Below, piece after piece: positions 8,021 to 16,625 of a stretch of DNA of 64,000 nt. Each line of letters starts with the position of its first letter. Position 1 is the first letter of the stretch. The notes beneath the pieces are model-generated. The model was not told where the DNA came from. It made no database searches and was given only the letters and a program-made list of their open reading frames with translations. The translations under genes and the position numbers were made by a program. The DNA is from an uncultured Collinsella sp. (GTDB lineage Bacteria; Actinomycetota; Coriobacteriia; Coriobacteriales; Coriobacteriaceae). The DNA is taken from contig CATYZE010000006.1 of assembly GCA_958415525.1 (NCBI GenBank), forward strand, positions 33,300 through 97,299. The letters run 5' to 3'.

Positions 8021-8911
8021 CTAGCGTCCGCGCTCCTCCATGATGATCTCGATCTCGTCGGCGTTGATGCCCACCATAGCCTCGCCCAGGTCCTCCGAAA
8101 GCTCGGCGATGAGCTTGGCGTCGGTGAAGTTTGCCACGGCCTTAACGATGGCGGCGGCGCGCTTGGCGGGGTCGCCGCTCTTAAAGATGCCCGAGCCGAC
8201 AAAGACGCCCTCGGCGCCCAGCTGCATCATCAGCGCGGCATCGGCGGGGGTCGCGACTCCGCCGGCGGCAAAGTTTACGACGGGGAGCTTGCCCGTGGCA
8301 TGGACCACGCGCACCAGCTCGACCGGAACCTGCAGCTGCTTGGCTGCCTCAAAAAGCTCGTCGTCGCGCAGGGCAACAACGTTGCGGATCTGCTTTTGGA
8401 TCTTGCGCATATGGCGCACGGCCTGAACGACGTCGCCCGTGCCCGGCTCGCCCTTGGTACGAATCATCGTGGCGCCCTCAGCAACACGGCGCAACGCCTC
8501 GCCCAGATCGCGGGCGCCGCAGACAAACGGCACGTCAAACTGGGTCTTGTCGATGTGATAGACATCATCGGCGGGGGAGAGGACCTCGGATTCGTCGATG
8601 TAGTCGATTTCGATGGCCTGCAGGATCTGCGCCTCGACAATGTGGCCGATGCGGCACTTGGCCATAACGGGGATGGAGACAGCCTCCTGAATGCCCTTGA
8701 TCATCTTGGGGTCGCTCATGCGCGACACGCCGCCCGCGGCACGGATGTCTGCCGGAATGCGCTCGAGTGCCATGACGGCGCAGGCGCCCGCCTCCTCGGC
8801 GATGCGTGCCTGCTCGGGCGTGGTGACGTCCATGATGACGCCGCCCTTGAGCATCTGCGCGAGCTCGCGGTTGAGTTTGACGCGATCGGCCTTGCTGGTC
8901 TGTTCTGCCAT
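8021..8911 (-). CDS. pdxS: Pyridoxal 5'-phosphate synthase, lyase subunit
   Basis: 296 residues from ATG 8911, preferred to the ATG at 8938 because GGGAG precedes it and homology starts with the following residues. The TIM-barrel enzyme makes PLP from ribose 5-phosphate, glyceraldehyde 3-phosphate and ammonia. Visible landmarks are the active-site lysine in PVMAKCRIGH, the second lysine in RTKGEPGTGD, and the phosphate-binding FAAGGVATPADAA. It is the first gene of the pdxST operon and is divergent from a MocR-type regulator that very likely controls it. Confidence 0.97.
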   Translation of the reverse strand: MAEQTSKADRVKLNRELAQMLKGGVIMDVTTPEQARIAEEAGACAVMALERIPADIRAAGGVSRMSDPKMIKGIQEAVSIPVMAKCRIGHIVEAQILQAIEIDYIDESEVLSPADDVYHIDKTQFDVPFVCGARDLGEALRRVAEGATMIRTKGEPGTGDVVQAVRHMRKIQKQIRNVVALRDDELFEAAKQLQVPVELVRVVHATGKLPVVNFAAGGVATPADAALMMQLGAEGVFVGSGIFKSGDPAKRAAAIVKAVANFTDAKLIAELSEDLGEAMVGINADEIEIIMEERGR

Positions 8912-9056
8912 GGTTGCTCCCTTGGTTGGCATGTGCATTGCTTAACGGAACATCCTATAGGGGAGCTGGGTATGGCGGAATACTCAGTTTTCGAGATAAT
9001 AACAAGGTCAGACTAATACCAGATTGAATGACACGATAAGGTCAGGTGGCAAACTC
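8912..9056. promoter_or_regulatory. Divergent pdxST / MocR-regulator control region
   Basis: AAGGTCAG occurs twice as a direct repeat, at 9004-9011 and 9038-9045, with a 34-bp period. PdxR-type MocR regulators are known to bind direct-repeat operators in such regions, so these are the best operator candidates. AT-rich stretches near 8998 fit a pdxS promoter on the minus strand. Confidence 0.5.
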
Positions 9057-10496
9057 ATGCTTGACTACAATTTGGAACAACGTGGCGGAGCATCGCTCTA
9101 TGAGTATGTTTACCAGCAAATTCGAGATGATATCGTTGCTGGTCGCATTGCGGCGGGGGAGCACCTGCCGTCTAAGCGCGCCTTTGCCAGTCATCTGGGA
9201 ATCAGTGTCATTACGATCGAAAATGCATATAGCCAGTTGCTCGCCGAGGGTTATATTTGCTCAAAGCCGCGTCGTGGCTACTACGCGTGCGAGCTTCCCG
9301 AAGCCCCGGTTCTGGCTTCGGCTGCGGAGGATACCGATCGAGATGCTGCTCCAGCGAGCTTTGGCGTTCATGGCTCCTATGGACAGCCTGAACAATTCGC
9401 CGCGCTTTCTCCTTCCGCCTTGGAAGCTGCACGCCTCTGGCAAAGTGCTCTGCGGGCGACGTTGGCGTCCGAAGATGAGCGCGAAATCTTCTCGCCCACA
9501 CCTGCGCAAGGCACCGCTCGGCTGCGGCATGCAATTGCGCATTATCTTCGCGGGACGAGGGGCATGAACATCAATCCCGATAACATCGTCATCGGTGCGG
9601 GCGCTCAGTTGCTCGATACCATGTTGGTTCAGCTGCTTGGCACGGACAAGACATACGCCGTCGAGGATCCGGGCTACTTGCGTCTGACGCGCATCTATCA
9701 GGCCATGGGCTGCAAAGTGCGGCATATTCCGCTGGATGGTGAGGGCGTTAACTTGGGCGAGCTGCTCGATGCCGGGGCGGATGTTCTTCACCTAATGCCG
9801 TCTCATCAATATCCGACTGGCCTGGTGACGAGCATCGCGCGTCGCTACGCACTGCTGAGCTGGGCTGCCGAGCGGCAGGGTCGATATCTCATTGAGGACG
9901 ATTTCGATTGCGAGTTTCGTCTGGCTGGCAAGCCGATCCCCGCGCTCGCATCGATCGATGCTGCCCAATCGGTCATCTATACCAACACGTTTTCGAAGAG
10001 CCTTTCATCGGCGTTGCGTTTGGCGTACATGGTGTTGCCCGATGAGCTGATGGAACGGTTTGGGCGCGACCTTGGTTTTTACGCTTCGTCGGTGAGCTCT
10101 GTTGACCAGGTCGCTTTAGCGCGCTTGCTGGAATCGGGTGATTACGAGCGGCATGTGAACCGCGTGCGCGTGCGTGCTCGCGAGGCACGTGATGGCCTGG
10201 CGTCGCTTGTACGGAAGGCGTTTCCAACAGGGGAGGTCTCAATCGAGCATGCAGATGCGGGCCTTTACTGCGTCGTGGCCGTGGAGCGTGACACGGGCGG
10301 AAGCTCTTTTATGCGGACCCTTACGCGCTTAAGCATCCCGTTCATCGATATCAGTGACTGTTATTGGTGTGCCGATGGCGCATCTGTCCCTGAAAACTCA
10401 AGTCAAATTCTTGTTCAGTATGACGATCTGAGTCCAAAAGTGCTAACAACCTTGGAATTGCAGCTAAAGGGGACACTCTGCAACCTAAGTGAGTAG
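9057..10496 (+). CDS. pdxR: MocR/PdxR-type regulator of PLP synthesis
   Basis: 479 residues from ATG 9057, which has AGGTGG seven bases upstream; a TTG at 9024 is in frame but has no ribosome site. Residues 10-85 form a GntR winged HTH (SLYEYVYQQIRDDIVAGRI, LPSKRAFASHLGIS). The rest is an aminotransferase-fold domain, with the PLP-lysine region at NTFSKSLSSALRLAYM and the EDDFDCEFR motif. It should sense PLP and control the divergent pdxST genes. The last residues (LSE) and the stop codon are supplied by the inverted-repeat element that begins at 10487. Just before it, AAAGGGGACA resembles another dispersed repeat, so the natural C-terminus may have been altered. Confidence 0.86.
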   Translation: MLDYNLEQRGGASLYEYVYQQIRDDIVAGRIAAGEHLPSKRAFASHLGISVITIENAYSQLLAEGYICSKPRRGYYACELPEAPVLASAAEDTDRDAAPASFGVHGSYGQPEQFAALSPSALEAARLWQSALRATLASEDEREIFSPTPAQGTARLRHAIAHYLRGTRGMNINPDNIVIGAGAQLLDTMLVQLLGTDKTYAVEDPGYLRLTRIYQAMGCKVRHIPLDGEGVNLGELLDAGADVLHLMPSHQYPTGLVTSIARRYALLSWAAERQGRYLIEDDFDCEFRLAGKPIPALASIDAAQSVIYTNTFSKSLSSALRLAYMVLPDELMERFGRDLGFYASSVSSVDQVALARLLESGDYERHVNRVRVRAREARDGLASLVRKAFPTGEVSIEHADAGLYCVVAVERDTGGSSFMRTLTRLSIPFIDISDCYWCADGASVPENSSQILVQYDDLSPKVLTTLELQLKGTLCNLSE

Positions 10497-10605
10497 ACTT
10501 GTGGCACTTTGGCGACCAGGCAGTTTTGTAACAAGCTATCTACCTGTGGTTTTGAGAAGCAGAATGACCGGTCTGTTCGGGGTGTTCCAAATAGTCTACT
10601 CACTT
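10487..10605. repeat. TIR element, copy 1 (~119 bp)
   Basis: The left end, AAGTGAGTAGACTTG, is matched by an inverted copy, AGTCTACTCACTT, at the right end. The interior shares GGCACTTTGGCGACCAGGC and TACCTGTGGTTTT with the copy at 11906. The left end carries the stop codon of the MocR gene. No coding capacity. Confidence 0.82.
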
Positions 10606-10638
10606 GCCGCGCAAAGCTTCGGCGTGAGAAATAAAAGG

Positions 10639-10706
10639 AGTTTTCAACAGGGCTTCGTCCAGTTCTCGGTAAGCTTTTGGTCAGTTGGGGAGGGCTGTTG
10701 AAAACT
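10639..10706. repeat. Spaced 12-bp inverted repeat upstream of the nuclease gene
   Basis: AGTTTTCAACAG (10639-10650) and CTGTTGAAAACT (10695-10706) are perfect inverted repeats 44 bp apart. They could form a stem-loop or be the ends of a small element. The rest of 10606-10789 shows no gene and no strong promoter. Confidence 0.55.
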
Positions 10707-10789
10707 TAGCAGTCCGTTCGACGCCATTTTTTGGTGCGTTCGCGCCAATGCGAGACCGATTGGGTTGAAATTCGTGTTTTCCTGTGCTT

Positions 10790-11917
10790 ATGAAGGATCT
10801 ACTTTGTGACATATCGGCTTTTAGGTACTGGCGTTTGCCCCCTCAGGTCCGCGCTTTGTGTCCGCCGCTTCCACGGCCGGAAGAAGACCGGCAGCGATAT
10901 GATCTTGCCCGTAACCCGACGGCTGCGGTTGCGCTCGGCTTTCCGTTGTATACATTGGTTCGGACGAGAAACAAGCGGACTTGTCCTGCCAGCATTAGGC
11001 AGCGTCTGTTCCTCGGTGAGCTTCCCAGGGAATCCGTGCTGGAAACGGAGCATGGATTTTTGATTACGTCTCCTCTACTGACGGCATTCATCATGTTGCG
11101 GCATCTGACGGATCTTCAGCTTCTTTTGGTATTGGCGGAGATGTGCGGCTTGTTTGCGGTGTGCGCTCTGCCGGCGGCGCTTGAGGCGGAGCTTACGCGC
11201 GCAATTGATTCGGGCGCGATTTCGACAACGTTTGGTTGGGTGCGCTGCCCGTCCGAGGACGGCACTGCCTCAAATTTATGGCGTCGAGACGCTTTGGTTT
11301 TGGGCAGAGACCTTGACCGTTTTTGTTCAGATGTTTGCGGGATGCGTTACGGCAATAGATTTATGGCGGTATCGCAACTCGTTCCATTGGGTGCCGCGTC
11401 GCCTTTTGAGGTCGAGGCGTATTTGTTGCTTGGACTGCCGCGAGCCCTGGGAGGCGAAGGGTTCTGCGGCATAGAGCTCAATGTCGAAGTGACGCTAAGC
11501 ACAAGTGCTCGAGCGATTGTGGGAAAGTCCCGTGTATATATCGACCTACTTCTGTCTTCGCCGGACGGCAGGCGACAGGTGGCCATTGAATGTCAGGGGA
11601 AGGCCTCGCACGGACGCGCAGGGGATGGCTTGCGTGACGCTGACCGCATGACAGCCCTTCAGGCCATGGGCTACGATGTACTTCTCCTGACACACAGACA
11701 GATATCCGATGAGGGTAGATTCCGAGCGATCGTTAAGGCCGTATGCAGGATGCTCGATGCTGAATATCGTGATAAAAACTCAGATGAGCAAAGGGCTGAG
11801 ACATTACTTCGGTCTGAACTATTCGTTGACTGGACAAAATTGGGAGTAATTGACGGAAAGATGCCCGTTAGACGCAAAACAGCTCGATCGTGGACGGCTG
11901 CGGTTCTAAGTGAGTAG
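10790..11917 (+). CDS. Vsr/DUF559-like PD-(D/E)XK nuclease-domain protein
   Basis: 375 residues from ATG 10790; a GTG at 10784 is also in frame and neither has a clear ribosome site. The N-terminal two thirds are not recognised, but the layout (short helical region, TSPLLTAFIMLRHL, then MCGLFAVCALP) resembles AbiEi-like or DUF559-containing proteins of Coriobacteria. The C-terminal part, from about residue 240, has the Vsr-like core: Asp in VYIDLLLSS, Glu in QVAIECQGK, then His in ASHGRAG, ending with GYDVLLLTHRQI. That is the D...E..G..H arrangement of DUF559 nucleases. It ends in LSE-stop, contributed by the downstream repeat element. It is bracketed by two copies of that element and has no partner gene. 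Function is inferred. Confidence 0.65.
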   Translation: MKDLLCDISAFRYWRLPPQVRALCPPLPRPEEDRQRYDLARNPTAAVALGFPLYTLVRTRNKRTCPASIRQRLFLGELPRESVLETEHGFLITSPLLTAFIMLRHLTDLQLLLVLAEMCGLFAVCALPAALEAELTRAIDSGAISTTFGWVRCPSEDGTASNLWRRDALVLGRDLDRFCSDVCGMRYGNRFMAVSQLVPLGAASPFEVEAYLLLGLPRALGGEGFCGIELNVEVTLSTSARAIVGKSRVYIDLLLSSPDGRRQVAIECQGKASHGRAGDGLRDADRMTALQAMGYDVLLLTHRQISDEGRFRAIVKAVCRMLDAEYRDKNSDEQRAETLLRSELFVDWTKLGVIDGKMPVRRKTARSWTAAVLSE

Positions 11918-12028
11918 ACTTTTGGCACTTTGGCGACCAGGCCGTTTTGCAACAAGTCATTTACCTGCGGCTTTATAAAGCAATATGGATGGTGTGCTCG
12001 GCAAGTTCCAAAAAGTCTACTCACTTAG
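11906..12028. repeat. TIR element, copy 2 (123 bp)
   Basis: Ends are CTAAGTGAGTAGACTTTTGG and its inverted partner CCAAAAAGTCTACTCACTTAG minus one base. The interior closely matches copy 1 in its first half (GGCACTTTGGCGACCAGGC). The first 12 bases contain stop codons in all three forward frames, and one of them (11915-11917) ends the nuclease gene. Confidence 0.85.
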
Positions 12029-12092
12029 TTTTTGACGAGATACCAATGCCTAAGGCGGTCCTAATTCAGGGCGTTAACGAGTCCTCGAGACA

Positions 12093-12123
12093 CAAAAAGG
12101 CCCGAACCGTGTGGTCCGGGCCT
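12093..12123 (-). terminator. Rho-independent terminator of rubrerythrin
   Basis: Read on the minus strand, AGGCCCGGACC and GGTTCGGGCCT pair around ACAC and are followed by TTTTTG. It lies 34 bp beyond the rubrerythrin stop. Confidence 0.9.
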
Positions 12124-12157
12124 CATTGAGCTAGAGGTTATGTCTCAGGCAGCTATC

Positions 12158-12718
12158 TTAGCCGAAGTAGCGCTTGAGCAGGCCGGCGAAAGCCTTGCCG
12201 TGGCGAGCCTCGTCGCGAGCCATCTCGTGCACGGTGTCGTGGATGGCATCGAGGCCAGCGGCCTTGGCGCGCTTGGCGAGGTCGGTCTTGCCGGCGGTTG
12301 CGCCGTTCTCGGCCTCAACGCGCATCTCGAGGTTCTTCTTGGTGGAGTCGGTCACGACCTCGCCCAGGAGCTCAGCGAACTTGGCGGCGTGCTCGGCCTC
12401 CTCGTAGGCAGCCTTCTCCCAGTACAGGCCGATCTCGGGATAGCCCTCGCGATGAGCGACGCGAGCCATGGCCAGGTACATACCGACCTCGGAGCACTCG
12501 CCCTCAAAGTTGGCGCGCAGGTCGGCAACGATGTCCTCGGAGACGCCCTCCATCTTGGCGACGCCCACGACGTGCTCGGCAGCCCACTCGAGCTGGCCCT
12601 CCTCCTGCTTCAGGAAACGAGAACCGGGGACGCCGCACTGGGGGCACTTGAAGTCCTCGGGCAGCTGGTCGCCGTCGAACTCTTCCACATAACCGCAAAC
12701 GGGGCAAACAAACTTCAT
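12158..12718 (-). CDS. rbr: Reverse rubrerythrin (rubredoxin domain first)
   Basis: 186 residues from the ATG at 12718, with AAAGGA upstream; the longer frame is discarded because the N-terminal rubredoxin knuckle begins at once. Cys5, Cys8, Cys25 and Cys28 bind one iron. The following four-helix domain carries the di-iron ligands (GECSEVGMYL, EEAEHA, DEARHGKAF). The domain order is reversed relative to classical rubrerythrin, as in the clostridial reverse rubrerythrins that reduce hydrogen peroxide and oxygen with NADH-derived electrons. It has its own terminator and no partner gene. It fits an anaerobe that meets occasional oxygen. Confidence 0.92.
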   Translation of the reverse strand: MKFVCPVCGYVEEFDGDQLPEDFKCPQCGVPGSRFLKQEEGQLEWAAEHVVGVAKMEGVSEDIVADLRANFEGECSEVGMYLAMARVAHREGYPEIGLYWEKAAYEEAEHAAKFAELLGEVVTDSTKKNLEMRVEAENGATAGKTDLAKRAKAAGLDAIHDTVHEMARDEARHGKAFAGLLKRYFG

Positions 12719-12875
12719 GATTCGATCCTTTCGATCGATGGCGATGGGGCGCTTGTCCGGTCCCGTAAGGGCCCTCTCCGGACGTGCGTCTTGACGAGTT
12801 CTATTATCCATAAATGCGACTGAATGTGAAGCCTATTAGGAATGATTTTTAATAAAACAATTTTGACGCTGCCGT

Positions 12876-13769
12876 CTAACAGCGTCCACATAGTCCGCAG
12901 CGGACGCAGCCGTTGCAGATGAACTTGCTTCCGCAGGTTTCACACCACTCAAAATACGGTGGATTCCAAAGCTCCGAGCTGGGGATTTCCAGGCCGAGCG
13001 GGTCCCTTAGGTCCCATTCGATTTGGCGGCCGCGGCGCTGGAGGCCTGATTTCCATGCCTGCTCGCTTTGCAGATTTTTGCCACGAAGGTGATATGTTCG
13101 CCCGTCCTTAACGAAGGTGCTTCCGGTTTCGATGAAAGCGAACGTCGCATTTGCCGCTACGCATTCGGCATACAGCTGGCGCACCCATTCGTAATGGCAG
13201 GGACGCGCTCCCGCGTAGTTTTCTCCGCCTGCGATGACCTGCTCGATTCCATCGGGTTTTCCAAGGCTACCGGGGGCGGCTTTCTCGACCGATACGCTTC
13301 CGATGAACGGCGCACACATGATGCCGCGGTGTGCGGCCGGCGTGGCGAGCAGGAGGGGAATCCGCTCATTTGCCCTGCGCTGGTTTTCGCAGGTTACGTT
13401 GAGCATGACGTTTTGCCAGCCATCGCCCCAGCCGCTGGGCAGACAGTCGCAAAAGCGCTCGGGACGTTTGGTCAGAATGAAGAACTTTACGTCGGGTCTC
13501 TGGCGGATGATATCCCATACCTCTGGTCGCCAGGGATCGGCTTCGGGCAACAGGAAATCGCTTGTCATGCAGATGCGGATAAGCTCGCCGGCGCGAACTT
13601 TGTAGCTGCCGTCTCGTCGGCGTTGGAGGGGATAGGTGAAGCCCGACTTGCTTTTTCTAATCACGGAGGGGTCGATACCGCGTTGTCCGTCCATGTAATA
13701 CATGTAGCAGTTGTCGCATCCCTCGCTGACGCGCGTGCAGCCATGCCAGGGGTTCCAGATGTCATGCAT
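12876..13769 (-). CDS. DUF5131 / phage Gp37-Gp68 family protein
   Basis: 297 residues, with AAGGAGG nine bases before the ATG. The start, WNPWHGCTRVSEGCDNCYMYY, is the signature of the Gp37/Gp68 family, with three cysteines arranged as if to hold a metal or Fe-S cluster. Later family blocks are ICMTSDFLLPEADPWR, FFILTKRPER and GGENYAGARP. Members occur in phages and scattered bacterial genomes; a radical-SAM-like role has been suggested but is unproved. The last 30 residues are very cysteine-rich (CETCGSKFICNGCVRCGLC), like a zinc ribbon or second cluster, an addition not typical of the shortest members. It stands alone. Confidence 0.82.
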   Translation of the reverse strand: MHDIWNPWHGCTRVSEGCDNCYMYYMDGQRGIDPSVIRKSKSGFTYPLQRRRDGSYKVRAGELIRICMTSDFLLPEADPWRPEVWDIIRQRPDVKFFILTKRPERFCDCLPSGWGDGWQNVMLNVTCENQRRANERIPLLLATPAAHRGIMCAPFIGSVSVEKAAPGSLGKPDGIEQVIAGGENYAGARPCHYEWVRQLYAECVAANATFAFIETGSTFVKDGRTYHLRGKNLQSEQAWKSGLQRRGRQIEWDLRDPLGLEIPSSELWNPPYFEWCETCGSKFICNGCVRCGLCGRC

Positions 13770-13860
13770 CTTTGCGCCTCCTTTGCGGCGGACGTGAATC
13801 CAATGGACTCTGAAAGACTAACACCGGATGACGCCGGGAAGCTCCGAACAATATGAAGAT

Positions 13861-13938
13861 GTTGATTGATTAACGATTACCGTGCTGCCTGCGTCCCACG
13901 ATGAGTACAATCGGTCGAGCAAATGTTGACCAATCAAC
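13861..13938. promoter_or_regulatory. Paired near-palindromic operators before the ADH operon
   Basis: GTTGATTGATTAAC (13861-13874) and GTTGACCAATCAAC (13925-13938) are both near-palindromes. The second, read on the other strand, is GTTGATTGGTCAAC, differing from the first at two positions. Their centres are 64 bp apart, and the second lies just before the ribosome site of the alcohol dehydrogenase gene. This is what a repressor's paired operator sites would look like. Confidence 0.55.
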
Positions 13939-13957
13939 AAATGAAGGAGCTTCCTTT

Positions 13958-15178
13958 ATGCATCTAGCCCGCCGCGCCTGGTGTCGAACGTATCAAACGG
14001 TTTTTCGCATCGCATTGCCGGTGCTGCCCTATACCGAGCCACGCATTCTGGAGCACGCCGAGGATGTGCCCGCAGTGCTTCAAAAGCGTTCAATACAGCA
14101 TGTTCTTATCGTGACGGATCCCGGCATTGCCCGTCTGGGTCTCACGGCACCGCTCGAGACGGCGCTCGCGTCCAAGGGAATTAGCGCTGCGATCTATGCC
14201 AAAACATCAGCGAACCCCACGGTCTCAAATGTGGAGGAAGCGGCGTCTCTGTATCGAGCGCGCGCCTGCCAGGCCATTATCGGCTTTGGCGGCGGTTCGG
14301 CCATGGATTGCGCCAAGGGCGTGGGTGCGCGCATCGCGCAACCCAACAAACCCATCAACAAGATGCGCGGCCTGCTGCGTGTCCATCGTCGCCTGCCGCT
14401 GCTCATCGCCGTTCCCACCACGGCGGGCACGGGAAGCGAGGTCACGCTTGCAGCGGTAATTACCGACGACGAGACGCACTACAAGTACCCCATCAACGAC
14501 TTTGTGCTGATCCCGCGCTATGCGGTGCACGACCCCGAGTTTACGCGCGGCCTGCCCGCCTCCATTACGGGGCAAACGGGCATGGACGCCCTGACGCATG
14601 CCGTCGAGGCCTTTATCGGGCGCAGCACCACGCCCTATACGCGCAAGATGGCGCGCCAGGCGGTGCAGCTCATCCACGACAATTTGCTCGAGGCCTATGA
14701 ACACGGGGAGAACATGCGTGCGCGCCGCAATATGCTTTCGGCGGCGTATAAAGCGGGTGTTGCCTTTACGCGCTCCTATGTTGGATACGTCCATGCCATC
14801 GCGCACAGCCTGGGCGGGCGTTACGGGATTCCCCACGGCTTGGCCAACGCCATCATCTTGCCGCACATGCTTCGTGCCTATGGCGAAGCCGCTGCTCCTA
14901 AACTCGCCGATCTCGCCCGCATGGCCGGTATCGCGCCGGCTAACGCGCAGGACAGCCTGGCGGCCGAGGCCTTTATCGATTGGGTCGACCGCATGAACGA
15001 GGCCCTGGGAATCCCCAAATATGTCTCGGGTATTCGCCGCTCCGACATTCCTGAGATGGCGACGCATGCCGATGCCGAGGCCAATCCCCTGTACCCCGTT
15101 CCGCTTTTAATGGACCGCCTGGAGCTCGAGCATATGTACGAAGTTGTTGCAGGTGGTATGTTTGAGGGCGAGAACTAG
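13958..15178 (+). CDS. Iron-containing alcohol dehydrogenase
   Basis: 406 residues from ATG 13958, with AAGGAG eight bases upstream; the in-frame ATG at 13901 lacks one. NAD(P)-binding GFGGGSAMDCAKGV and AVPTTAGTGSEVT, and the metal-binding region HAIAHSLGGRYGIPHG, are all typical of group III alcohol dehydrogenases. The likely reaction is interconversion of an alcohol and an aldehyde or ketone with NAD(P)H. It is followed after 8 bp by an aldehyde dehydrogenase gene, so the pair links an alcohol, its aldehyde and the acid. Control by the paired palindromes upstream is inferred. The substrate is unknown. Confidence 0.9.
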   Translation: MHLARRAWCRTYQTVFRIALPVLPYTEPRILEHAEDVPAVLQKRSIQHVLIVTDPGIARLGLTAPLETALASKGISAAIYAKTSANPTVSNVEEAASLYRARACQAIIGFGGGSAMDCAKGVGARIAQPNKPINKMRGLLRVHRRLPLLIAVPTTAGTGSEVTLAAVITDDETHYKYPINDFVLIPRYAVHDPEFTRGLPASITGQTGMDALTHAVEAFIGRSTTPYTRKMARQAVQLIHDNLLEAYEHGENMRARRNMLSAAYKAGVAFTRSYVGYVHAIAHSLGGRYGIPHGLANAIILPHMLRAYGEAAAPKLADLARMAGIAPANAQDSLAAEAFIDWVDRMNEALGIPKYVSGIRRSDIPEMATHADAEANPLYPVPLLMDRLELEHMYEVVAGGMFEGEN

Positions 15179-15186
15179 GAGGGTCC

Positions 15187-16566
15187 ATGAACACCGAGGA
15201 AATTGCGCGCATCGTCGGCGATCAACGCGCCTACTTTAAGACGCATGCCACGTTTGATGTCGATGCTCGACGTCGTGCGCTCGTGAGTTTACGCGATGCG
15301 GTACGGGCCCACGAGGCCGATATTGCCCATGCGCTCAAGACCGATCTGGGAAAGTCGCATGACGAGGCGTATATGTGCGAGATCGGCACCTCGCTTTCCG
15401 AGATTCGTCATCAGATCGCTCATGTGGCGCGATGGAGTCGTCCGCGCCTGCGTCCGTGTGACCTCGCCAACGCCGTGAGTGTGTGCAAGACGCAGTCCGT
15501 GCCCTATGGCGTCACACTCATCATGGCTCCGTGGAACTACCCGTTTTTGCTGACGCTCGAGCCACTCGCCGGCGCCCTCGCCGCGGGCAATACCGTGGTC
15601 ATCAAGCCGAGCGCCTATGCTCCGGCATCGAGCGCGGTGCTCAAGCAAATCTGTGAAGAGGCATTTGATCCGCGCTTGGTGACGGTCGTCGAAGGCGGGC
15701 GTGCCGAAAACGAAGCGTTGCTCGATGAGTGCTGGGACAAGATCTTCTTTACCGGTAGCGTTCCGGTCGGCAAGCTCGTCATGGAGCGTGCAAGTAAAAA
15801 CCTCACGCCCGTGACGCTTGAGCTGGGCGGAAAGAGTCCCTGCATCGTGGATGCGACGGCTAACTTGAAGGTCGCGGCACGCCGTATCGCCTTTGGTAAA
15901 TGGCTCAACATGGGGCAGACCTGCGTGGCGCCCGACTACCTGCTGGTCGACACGCGCGTGCACGACGAGCTGCTGGGTCTCATCAAGGAAGAGACCCGCC
16001 GTATGTTTGGCGAGCATCCGCTCGATAACGAAGATTACGGGCATATCGTCAACGCCAAGCATTTTGCGCGCGTGCGCGGGCTGATCGATCCCGATAAGGT
16101 CGTGCTTGGAGGTACCGCGCGCGAGACTTCGCTCAAGATCGAGCCGACGATTTTGGACGGCGTGTCCCCCGATGACGCCGTGATGCAGGAGGAGATTTTC
16201 GGCCCCATCTTGCCGGTGCTGACGTTTGAGAGCCTAGACGAGGCCGAGACGTTTATTACGGATCGTCCGACGCCGCTGGCCCTGTATATCTTTAGCCAGG
16301 ACCGTGAGGTTCAGCAGCGCTTTGTGCGTTACGTGCCCTTTGGTGGCGGCTGTGTTAATGACACCATTATGCATTTGGCCACGAGCCATATGGGCTTTGG
16401 CGGCATGGGGGCGAGCGGTATGGGACAGTACCATGGACGCGAGAGCTTCGATACGTTTAGCCACAAGAAGAGCATCGTGAACAAGGCAACGTGGCTGGAC
16501 GTGCCGTTCCGCTATGCCCCTTACGCAAACTGGAAGCACAAGTTCGTGCGCATGTTTGTGCATTAG
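15187..16566 (+). CDS. NAD(P)-dependent aldehyde dehydrogenase
   Basis: 459 residues, ATG preceded by GGAGGG. Class-3-like, compact family member: the N-terminal IMAPWNYPFLLTLEPL block, the catalytic Glu in TLELGGKSP and the catalytic Cys in MGQTCVAPDY are all in place. The C-terminal TSHMGFGGMGASGMGQYHG block is typical of fatty or aromatic aldehyde dehydrogenases. It oxidises an aldehyde to its acid. It is second in the operon with the alcohol dehydrogenase, and a hairpin follows. Confidence 0.92.
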   Translation: MNTEEIARIVGDQRAYFKTHATFDVDARRRALVSLRDAVRAHEADIAHALKTDLGKSHDEAYMCEIGTSLSEIRHQIAHVARWSRPRLRPCDLANAVSVCKTQSVPYGVTLIMAPWNYPFLLTLEPLAGALAAGNTVVIKPSAYAPASSAVLKQICEEAFDPRLVTVVEGGRAENEALLDECWDKIFFTGSVPVGKLVMERASKNLTPVTLELGGKSPCIVDATANLKVAARRIAFGKWLNMGQTCVAPDYLLVDTRVHDELLGLIKEETRRMFGEHPLDNEDYGHIVNAKHFARVRGLIDPDKVVLGGTARETSLKIEPTILDGVSPDDAVMQEEIFGPILPVLTFESLDEAETFITDRPTPLALYIFSQDREVQQRFVRYVPFGGGCVNDTIMHLATSHMGFGGMGASGMGQYHGRESFDTFSHKKSIVNKATWLDVPFRYAPYANWKHKFVRMFVH

Positions 16567-16589
16567 AATCAGATGACATAGGGTAAACA

Positions 16590-16625
16590 AAGTGGCCGCC
16601 CCCGCGTAAGCGAAGACGGCCACTT
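16590..16625 (+). terminator. Terminator of the ADH/ALDH operon
   Basis: AAGTGGCCG (16590-16598) pairs with CGGCCACTT (16617-16625), with an inner CGC/GCG; TTCTC follows. The T-run is short, so efficiency is uncertain. The stretch from here to 16829 shows no other gene. Confidence 0.65.

Noticed and set aside
10487..12028. Insertion sequence with transposase
   Set aside because: The gene between the two elements has a Vsr-like nuclease domain, not a transposase, and the elements have no coding capacity.
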